Shown: in pieces, positions 54,960 to 64,000 of the stretch
Layout of the letters: each line of letters begins with the position of its first letter
Numbering within the stretch: position 1 is the stretch's first letter
From: Liolophura sinensis
Taxonomy: Eukaryota > Mollusca > Polyplacophora > Chitonida > Chitonidae
Direction: 5' to 3'
DNA length: 64,000 bases
NCBI RefSeq assembly: GCF_032854445.1
Contig: NC_088299.1
Span: 10,781,608 to 10,845,607 of the forward strand
Made by a program: the position numbers and the translations under genes
The notes under the pieces: model-generated
What the model was told of the DNA's origin: nothing
Database searches by the model: none
The model's input: the letters and a program-made list of their open reading frames with translations, nothing else

Positions 54960-57900
54960 AATGCCACTATTTAAGGCAAATGATTGACTTACCTACTTTT
55001 AGCAGTAGCTGGAGCAGTAAATGAAAATCACCAACACAACGTAATTGACTAGGAGGACAAATCATGTATTGATGTATGATATCTGCTGAGAGCCCCTGAC
55101 ACTCTAGGTTATGTTGTTAACGTTCAGATGAATGGACCAGGGGAAACGCATGGACAAGGGGGTTTTGAGCAAATTATTGACTGTACAGATTCATTAACTT
55201 TATTAAGATTCTAACTAAAAACTTTGGCAGTTTACCTTTAAAGTACTACAGACAAAGCCAATACCCCTGGCGCTGGTAATGACTGTATTTATAGAACAGC
55301 AGCCAAATATTCTTCACTAACCCTTTCGCTGTTTAGATATGTAATCTCATAAGATGTCACAAGGAACATTAGACATGTGTATGGCTCAAATGATTTGACG
55401 ATGGTCTAACGCACCAAGTGTAGCACGACGCGAAAATTCAATGAACCTCGGTCAGAAGTCATTTCTACCCAATCGCACACTACCGGATATGAAACCATTG
55501 TATCTAAGTATTGTAACTAGCACAGCCCGAGGTAACAGATATATGTAATTGCTTATCCCTAGAAACAACACAAACGTTCGGAATTGAGGGAGTAGCTATA
55601 CTAGTTCATTTAGGCCTATATTCCCATTTTCCTAAGGTACATTTATAATATGTCAAAAACTACTAGTGACACAAATTAACTATTAACCACAAAAATTCTT
55701 CTGCTACATAAAACCTCTGTTAAAGAAATTAACTACTTCAGAAATTATACTACTTCAGAAATTGACTACTCCAGAAACCACTGCTACAGAAACCATTCAA
55801 GCCACCATCTGGTGCATCATCAACGCTGGAATGTAGATCCCGGTGACTGCAGAGGAGGAGCATAGATCTGCGCTATGGCCGGATGATGTCCGAGCTGAGG
55901 ACCAGAGATGTCGGTTATCCTCCTATTCCCGGTATCACAATGTTCCAGACACTCAACTTTAATAATCAGCCACTGACCATTTCACCAGAGAGAAACACAC
56001 AGTATCCAGGCAAAATCGCTATTCAATCTGAATTCCATGTAGGTTTAATATAGGACTATGCCCGTAGGACGAAACCGATTTTCACACAACCACTTTGGAA
56101 CTTAAATTCAACCAGAAACTAAACTTCAGCCTAACGTGAATTTACAGCGGCTATTAAAATTGACATCGCAAAATAACCCTTTCTTGACCACCACATCTAA
56201 CGTATTCTTGCCAGATGCCCTAAGAGATGACATTAGCTTAATTTTTATTTCAACGTCATTGGTAAGATTCTCTAACTTCTACAGCACTGACATCTAGTAA
56301 CTGACAACTATGATCACAAGAATGCAAGTACCTGAACAGCTGAGATAAAATTCTAACTGAGATAAGTTGATAAATAGCCGAATTTCACTGGTTATACGTG
56401 TGGGGATTTGCCAACTATTACTGTCGTGACCAGGATTCTGCAGTGGAATAAACATCCCCAAGGCCTGGTCCATTTGCGTTGTTTATTGAATGTGATTGCA
56501 TGTTAAGTGTGAGGACAACACAGCACTTTGAGTAATTGAGTGAGTGAGTGCTTGAGGTTTAACGTCGTACATAGGAATTCTTCAGCTCTGCGTGGTTTCC
56601 TCCAACCATAAGGCTGGTCGCCGTCGTATAAGTGAAATAATCTTGAATACCGCATAAACGCCTATCAATTAAGTAAATAAATAAATCTCATACTAGGTAG
56701 CTATCCTCAATCCAATTTGTTTTGTTTAATTCTACTTAACCAAGGGAGTGTACGTTGCTACGTTTTAAGCATGCACCTGAATAGTTAGAATAAAGTTTAT
56801 TTGAGGCAAATTACCGGTCACATGTGACTATTTGCCAAATGCCACTTTGTCGCCACCACTCTTCTGAATTTGCTCTCTACGATGTATGTGTTTTATTATA
56901 TTCAAATAAATTGAAAATAACATTTTATTACCTAATTCAGCTCTAGCCATAATGTCAGGCACGCGTAAGTTGCTACTGTTTAACTATTTATATATGTGAA
57001 TCTTTAGAATGATACTCTGAGTTGAACTGAGTTAAGAGATTGGATTCCATGATTACGTGTGATCATTTGCCATATATCACGCTATTGTCGCTGCTCTATG
57101 TTTACTCTCTTATACAACAGATATCTGAATTTTACGAGATCGGTCAACGATCATGTAGTACTTTCAGGTTCACTCGTCTGTAATCGATGCCAAGTCACAA
57201 TGCTTTATCTGCCTTTCGCACGCCGACAACTAGTGATGAATCCGCTGATTTGGAATTCTGAATGCGTTCGAATCCCATAAAGCGATACTACTGACGGCCA
57301 TCTTAACTGACACAAAGAGAGTGGTTTGGAACATAACTGTGCTAAAGGGGAATCTCGTCCAATAATGCTATGTCCGTATACGTGTTTTTGAGAAACCATT
57401 ACAGTTGACGGTTGGTATGTGCATGTCAGTTCCGAGGCACAGACTTGAAACAGTTCATATGATCTTCATGTTAATACGACGCGTCTGAGTCTCCCTCTAG
57501 CATCAGTAAAAGGCTGCTGTTAACCATCCTTGGTCTAGATCTGTTAAAAACAAAGAAAGTACTAGAATGGAGTATGTATCAGATGAAAGGCCACTAAAAA
57601 CTATCCAGAAAAATAGATAAAATATTTTTTTACCATTTGTTTAACCTAGTAAAATGCATTTGAATATTTTATTCTATGGTGGACTTTTCTGATGACAGTG
57701 CTACCAATGACGTCACACAATGTTTTTCTAACTTAACACACATTAGACCGCTACACTTCACCTTTCAAAATGCATTTACATATAGATCTATGATTGCATT
57801 CGCGGATTTTTACCTTGAAACCAATTATTTCAGTCAAAAAGCATAGATTTGACGTAACTGATACCTGCTGTGTCACCACAGACCACCGTAGAATCTGATC

Positions 57901-58630
57901 GGTTATAAAAATTCCAAAAGAAATACAACCAACTATTTTCCTGGCAGTTTTTACTGGTCCTTCGTCTGATATATTCGTCATTTTAGAGTGGTCTTTGCCT
58001 TTAATGGATTATCAATTACCTTCGGATTCCATAAAAATTAATTCTATTATACATTTAATTTAGCTTTTAACAATATAAATCTTAGACGAGTCATCTGGAA
58101 AGTTGAATTAACTAACCATAAACTTGAGAGGTGATATCTTGAGCTATGATCATGCTAACCCAACGTATTCTACTCAAAGGACCCTACTCATGGACTATAA
58201 TTAGCGTCTGCAAGTCATCAGGCCCAACTTCTTCAACAAAGGGGACCTGATTGACATTGTACTTCCCCTTGGGATGACAATGTTACCTTTACCGACTCTC
58301 AGGGAGTCAATGTTGGCGAAGATCTGGACAATGTTCCTTTTCTCTGCATTGTTGACATGACAAATTCATTGCTTTATACATTTACATGCCGTATTTTCTC
58401 CAATAACATTCAATGTATCCAGTTATTCATTGGCATGTTAATATCGAGGTTATTGTTAATCAATAAAGCCATTAATTGACATTGATTTGTCACGTGACAA
58501 TAACTGAAATGATGCTATAGAATCTTCTAATGGAACGGCCGTAACTGCTGCTAGCTTAAAGTTGTATCTAGATCCGGACAAATGACATTCAGTGCAGTTA
58601 TTTTGAATGCTTCGTTTGTTTCTCAATCAA
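54960..58630. other. Intergenic; repeat fragments only
   Basis: Near 55670-55800 short repeats of CTACTTCAGAAATT type occur. Two reverse copies of the repeat at the window's left end lie near 56815-56900 and 57045-57130. A SINE A 3' fragment lies at about 56585-56690 (+), preceded by a GAGTGAGTGAGTGCTTGAGG / GTTTAACGTCG fragment of family C. No gene is supported. Confidence 0.4.
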
Positions 58631-58633
58631 ACA

Positions 58634-58895
58634 AGGCGCTTCCGTGGCGAAGTGATAAGCGTTAACGCAACACAATGCCTCAGAGGCCTCTCACCAATCG
58701 GGCCGCTGTGAGTTCACGCCCAACTCATACTGGCTTTCTTTCCTGGGAACATCTTCCAGCCACCTGCAGATGGTCGTGGGTTTCCTCCGAGCGCTGCCCA
58801 GTTTCTATCAACCTAAATGTTGGCTGTCCTCGTATTGGTCAAATACTCTTGGGTACGCTGTAAAACTCCAATCTGATCAAACCAAATCAAATCAC
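58634..58895 (+). mobile_element. SINE family A, full length, diverged
   Basis: Head GCGCTTCCGTGGCGAAGTGA, B-box region GAGTTCACGCCCAACTCATA, body TTTCTATCAACCTAAATGTT and tail CCAATCTGATCAAACCAAAT. Confidence 0.8.
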
Positions 58896-58971
58896 TCCTA
58901 AAACGTTTTTAAAGATGAAACTTTTTAACCCAGTTTAAAGATGAAATGCAAAGAAGTTAGTCAGTTTTCTT

Positions 58972-59396
58972 AATGATTGAGTGAGTGAGTGATTGCTGAG
59001 GGTTTAACGCGGTAGGCCTACTTAGCAAATTTTTCAGTCATATGACGACGACAGAGTGCTTGAAGTGCATATACCTGAAATGTGCCTTCTTGTTGCAGGA
59101 CGGATTTCCACGGCTCTTTTATTTAATGTTACTTCATTAAGACGACTTACCGAAGCCAAGTTAGCTGCCCCACTCAAGCCATTATACTGATATGGGTCAA
59201 CCAGTCGTTGCACTATCCTCTTAATGCTGCACGCTAAGCGAGGAAGCTACGTCCTCCTTAAGTTCTTAGGTGTGACCCCACCGAGGATTGATCCTGGATC
59301 TACCACCCCCGAGAATAGTTTCCTCCACCCATAGTAACTGAGGTGGTAGCGTCCCCGAAGCGGATGCTCTACCAAATGAGTCAACTGGGTCGGTCG
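58972..59396 (-). mobile_element. SINE family C, full length
   Basis: Reverse-oriented relative of the copy at 48082-48450, with the GAGTGAGTGAGTG tail, GTTTAAC, CAGTCATATGACGACGACAG, TTGTTGCAGGACGGATTTCC and the head ending GCTCTACCAAATGAGTCAAC. Confidence 0.8.
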
Positions 59397-59819
59397 TCAT
59401 AATAAGTCTTATATCAGCTATGAATTTAAAACAGCACATACAAAGTAATGAAAGAGTTCAATAGTCATCTCTAATTTATTTCACTATCTTAAAATTCAAG
59501 GTCAGTAATCCGAAAACCTTTGTGTTTCACCTGCGAGGTCAGTCTCCATACAACAGCAAGCAAAGTATTAAGTTTGCAACCATTGTTTCCTAAAATCGTA
59601 ATCCTCATGAGGGGTGACGCCACGCAGAAAGTTCATAATTTCAGATTTGTATCGCTCAGCGAAGTCTTTTATTGACCGATTTAAAGACAACTTTAACACT
59701 TTACCAAATGATATAGAAAATAATATAATCTAACACCTTCTTATGTTAAATTAACAAGTGTAGGTGTTGTCTTCCGCAGTAATCCTGTCGTATCATTTTA
59801 ACAATTACTGACTTAATTA

Positions 59820-60080
59820 CTTATTTATTTGATTGATGTTTTACGCCGCACTCGAGACTATTTCATTCATACGACGACGGCCAGCATTAAGGTGGGAGGA
59901 AAACGGACAGAGCCCATTGGAGACACACGACCATCCGCAAGTTGCTGCAAGACCTTCCCCAGGTAAGGCCGGAGGGGAAGCCAGCATAAGCTAGACTTGA
60001 ACTCACACCACCGCATTGCTGAGAGGCTCTTGAGTCATTGCGTCGTGTTGGAACGCTAACCACCTCAGCCAAGAAAACCC
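59820..60080 (-). mobile_element. SINE family A, full length
   Basis: Tail TTATTTATTTGATTGATGTT to head AACCACCTCAGCCAAGAAAA. A possible short target repeat ACTTAATTAC / ACTTAATGAC flanks it. Confidence 0.82.
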
Positions 60081-60216
60081 ACTTAATGACGGCTGTCAGT
60101 TTTTATAGGTGGAGGAAACGGGGCGACCACCTTTGACAAGTTACCGATGAACTGTCTCACAATTCACATTCAGATTTTCACCCTTCAGAACGAGCTCAGT
60201 GCGTATGTAAGTAAGC

Positions 60217-60388
60217 TGTTATGTTTGGGGAAATAGATACCCGGATTTAACCATCATTAAATAACAAGATGATCTAACACACTCAAACTGTATTCCGCCA
60301 TTGCACGGACGTACAACCCCCTCGGGAGCTTCAAAAACTATACTTGTCCTCAGATACGGACTTTGCATGTGTGTTACAGTACATTACA
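60217..60388 (-). repeat. Likely 3' LTR of the Ty3/gypsy fossil
   Basis: On minus it begins TGTAATGTACTGTAACACAC directly after a purine tract and ends CCCCAAACATAACA. The near-inverted ends TGTAATG / CATAACA suit an LTR. No partner copy in the window confirms it. Confidence 0.5.
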
Positions 60389-63300
60389 TCTCTCCCTTTT
60401 TAAAAACAATTTGCATTTATCCTTTTCTTTTTCTCTTTTTTTTTTCGTAAATCTTCTGGAAGACATACTAAAGAAAAACAGGGTCAACTTCTTTCACAAT
60501 GTTACGGATGATTCATTTCAATAATGTTTCCACTAAATGTAATCACTTTGAAAAATGTCTTAACCTTTAAATTAACTAAAATCACCTGTGATAAACTTAA
60601 GGAAAATTAGGAGGATGAAGTAGACTGCTTCAGAGCCTCTCTGTGGTGACGGGGATTATTCTGCCCCATAAGTCACTAACAGAATGTAACTAGTCTACGC
60701 CACATAGTCCTGAAGATATTTGGGAGATCGTCTGTCAGGACGAGATCTCACACTTGATGGTTCACACACATTTTCAGTCTCGTCACAAGAACTGTTGTCA
60801 TCCATAACCCCGCTCTGCTTAACTGCTGACTCACTTGCACGGAAGCGACTATTTAGAGGTTCTGCTGGGTCGTCCTGATATTTGTGTATATGTGATGAGT
60901 TTCGCATGTAGTGGACACCTGTTGACTTCAGCGTTAACTGGTTTCCAAATTTGTTTACAACTTCATAAGACACGTCAGCATATCTGGTTGATAATTTGTT
61001 CCACCGTCTCTTTTGTAACACGATAGTATCTCCAGGTAAAACGTCACTTGGCTGGGCATGTCGTTTTGGTCTACGCTGTCCTCACTTTTCTGTTTCCGTT
61101 CACGATCGGTATCACGAACAGGCGTGTCATATACAGTTTTCTGATTTAGCTATCGGTTGAGGGATCTTGGTTCGAATGTTTCGTCCGTACATCGATTCAG
61201 AAGGAGCGTCACCTGTTGTACTGTGTTGAGTTGATCTGTAGGCCAATTAGAAATGATGCAGTTCCTTCTTCCAATTCTTCCCTTCAGCCTGGGCGATCTT
61301 CATACATTTCAGTAGTGTCCTGTTCTGCCTTTCCACTTCGCCATTAGCTTTTGGCCACAATGGTGTAGTGAGCCTGTGGTCAGTGCCATAACTTTTCAAA
61401 TACGACTTTAACTCCGATGAAACGAAATTTGCTTCGTTGTCTGCCTATAAAGACTCTGGGTAACCAAGCGTACAGAACATTTTCTCCATGCTCTTAATCA
61501 GTATTCCTGAATCTGTTGTCTTTATCATGTCAACCTCAAAGAAACGGCTGTAGTAATCTACTACTACAAGAATATGGTTACCATCAGGAAGTGGTCCCAT
61601 TATGTCTCCTGCTACTATTTTCCATGGGCCGGACAGTAATGGAGTTGATTGAATTGGTTCTGGTACGGTATTGGCATACATGACATGATTTACACTTATT
61701 TTCCATGTCTTTATCTGCATCTGGCCACCATACTTTAGTGCGCAATATCTGTTTTTTTTTTTTCACGATTCTCTGATGGCCCTCATGAGCAAGGTTCACA
61801 ACTTGCGTCCTTAAAGCTTTGGGAATTACTATTCTGTGTCCACGAAGTACTAACTGTCCTAATATTGAAAGTTCAGTCCGAATCGCTTTATATCCTGTTG
61901 GTGAAATATCCTAATTGCCTGTGTGTATACAATGTCTCATATTAGTAAGTTCTTGATCCACTGCTGACTCTGTCTGAATTGTGCCAGTCGGAATATTGAC
62001 TGGTGACCCATTCTCAGCAACAAAATAAATGTGTTCCTCCGCATAACTGGGCTCCAGTAGTTTGTATTTTCACAGAGAAGTCGTGACAATGAGTCGGCAA
62101 TGTTGCTATGTCCTGTAAATTTCTAATGCCTTCACAGCCTTGAAGAACTTGTTGATTACTCTCTGGTACATTTCAGGAGAAAAACTCATACCAAATATAC
62201 CCCTTTTGTAACGATACAGTCCTTTATGTGTTACAAATGTCGTGATCTCTCTGGATTCAGGACTTAATTCAATTTGGTGATATGCCCATCTAATGTCCAG
62301 TTTGCTAAATACTTTACTGACCTTACGGTCCTCTAGTTGTTCGTCTACAGTAGGTATAGGGTGTCTCTCACGTAATACTGCAGTGTTAGCCTGTCTCATG
62401 TCGACACAAAGTCGGATATCTCCATTTTTCTTTGGTATTACTACAACTGGGGATACCCAGGGTGTTGGCCCCTCTACTCGCTCAATGATGTCCAGTTTTT
62501 CTAGCACATTTAGTTTGTTTTCGAGATTGTCTCTTAGATGGAAGGGTACACGTCTTACTTCCTGTGCTACAGGTCGGACGGTTTGATCAATGTGAATTCT
62601 CAGCTGAAAATCTCTTAGCTTCCCAAATCCTGTGAAACAGTCTCTAAATTCCTCCACTATGTTGCTGTCTGATTGTGTTTGCACAGTGTTTACTTCATGT
62701 CCTAACCTTAAAACACCAAGTTGTTCTGCTGAATCTTTACCCAGCAATGGCTGACCTTGACCTTCAGTCACAACAAACTCTGCTGCTATTTGACGGTCCT
62801 CTACACAGATGTCCGCTACAAAAGCTCCTACTGTTTTCAGTGGTTTTGTTCCCATATCCATACAGGATTTTCTCACATTTCTTGGGCTGACATTTAATTT
62901 TCTGTAGTTTCAGTTTCTGCCATAGTTGTTTGTCAATGACATTACCAGAATCGATTATCAGCTGAAGTTTTACCCCCCCGCCCTCCCCCCCCCCGGAAAC
63001 GTCAGGTTGGCTTTCTCTGAACTGCTAGATGTCTCATTTAAGGTAAATACGAACTCGTCACCACTGTGAGATTTGCTTTGTGAAGTGTCTACATGATGAA
63101 CTTTTCCAGTGCTTTCCTTCAGTTTAGTTGTACAACTTTTGAAATGACCCTTGAAATGACACCGATCGCATCATTTGCCACGAGGACATTTCTGGTCTCT
63201 GTATGTATGACCTAAATATCCACAAGCAAAGCACCTGATATTTTTGTTTATGGTTTGGTTAGGCTTTTTCCTGTGGGAATTTGAATGTGACTTGGAGTTA

Positions 63301-63480
63301 GTGTCTCATTATTTTGGAGGGTTCTCCTTTTTGACATATACTTTAGCATTTTATGCTGTTGTCCCTTCAATGTCTTTAGCCTGAATTTCTGACATTTCCA
63401 TGGATCTGGCTATCTCACAAAGTTTCTGAAGAGTCAAATTTCTACCTTTCTCCAGCCTATGTTGCCTATGACTACAAAAG
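60217..63480 (-). mobile_element. Ty3/gypsy LTR retrotransposon fossil, broken
   Basis: The minus strand carries the parts of a Ty3/gypsy (Metaviridae) element in the family's order. They are a gag zinc-knuckle remnant (about 63130-63260), retropepsin (about 62750-62960), reverse transcriptase (about 62110-62720; wording close to the Mag/SURL lineage), then integrase (about 60700-61800). A purine-rich tract at about 60389-60405 is followed by a likely 172-bp LTR at 60217-60388, beginning TGTAATGT and ending ATAACA on minus. No second LTR was found in the window. It is broken, with several breaks (about five or more), so it looks old but is still easily recognised. The upstream limit is uncertain. 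Confidence 0.88.
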
Positions 63481-64000
63481 GCTTATTAGCTTTCTCCTGG
63501 GGGTATAAAAATGGCTTTAAACTATAGTTTTCGTAAGGCCGGAATGGTTATTTCGGAAATTAAGTAGCCTGTTTTGGTGACGTCAACGGCGACACCAGCT
63601 AAGTTTGTGTTTGTGTGTGAGGTGGTGGTTTTGGTGGTGGTGATAAGGGGGGGACAAATTGAGGTAGCTAAGCTGATCTCGCTCTTCTTGTTTGTTCATC
63701 GGTGACGTCATTTCCCAATATTTTCGACCACTGACGAAAAACATGCATAAAATAGGGGAGTGATTAGGAAATATAAAATATACCATAAAAATGAGAAAAA
63801 AAAAAAGTATTTTTAGTCATGTTCCTTAAACCATATAATCTTCGTTCATAGCACCATTTCAAGTATCTTTTAAAGCCTCTCGAGCTGAGAACAAGGAGAG
63901 GTTTTGAAAAATGCCTAACCATTGTAAGACTGGAGTCTCACTGAGCGGCTGACATCGTACTCATTTGGCCACGATCCGATATATAATATTGTGTTATAAC
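63481..64000. other. No gene recognised at the right end
   Basis: A GGTGGTGGTTTTGGTGGTGG purine/T-rich stretch lies near 63620-63650. The rest is unremarkable. Confidence 0.35.

Overview
The window is nuclear DNA from an animal, most likely a lophotrochozoan and probably a mollusc or close kin. Genes are split into many short exons with GT-AG introns. The non-genic DNA is AT-rich and full of tRNA-derived SINEs, small inverted-repeat elements (MITEs) and minisatellites. The commonest SINE has a 3' half and a CAAATAAATA tail of a type I associate with molluscan and other lophotrochozoan genomes. The species cannot be named from the sequence alone.

Layout. 1-2.9 kb: interspersed repeats and a MITE with long terminal inverted repeats. 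2.99-3.9 kb: one rhodopsin-family GPCR exon that starts at TM2. 5.0-9.6 kb: a block of three unrelated minisatellites (27-, 30- and 42-bp units). 9.7-14 kb: repeats and MITEs, no gene seen. 14.0-28.3 kb, minus strand: a 16-exon UTP3/SAS10 homologue (small-subunit processome). 28.3-42.3 kb, plus strand: an LRRC34 homologue (ribonuclease-inhibitor-type leucine-rich repeats), divergent from UTP3 with under about 110 bp between the UTP3 start codon and the end of the apparent LRRC34 leader exon. 43.2-44.05 kb: a 56-bp minisatellite. 45.2-54.8 kb, minus strand: a six-exon UPF0488 family gene (C8orf33 homologue). 55-60 kb: repeats and SINEs. 60.2-63.5 kb, minus strand: a broken Ty3/gypsy retrotransposon fossil.

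The three split genes were assembled exon by exon. Nearly every junction has a consensus donor and acceptor, the phases agree, and the joined proteins match known families end to end (UTP3 534 aa, LRRC34 447 aa, UPF0488 283 aa). One UTP3 junction (exon 13/14) does not keep frame with its best acceptor.

The most unusual signal is structural. In both members of the divergent UTP3/LRRC34 pair, a tandem array in an intron has grown out of an exon/intron boundary, so the real 5' splice site is the first unit of the array. In LRRC34 about 29 copies of a 95-bp unit carry the exon end plus GTGAG donor. In UTP3 intron 9 about 25 copies of a 22-bp unit carry the exon end plus, in many copies, a GTAAG donor. 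Each gene therefore holds a row of decoy donors directly downstream of the true one. UTP3 intron 12 carries a separate 60-bp array of about 25 units.
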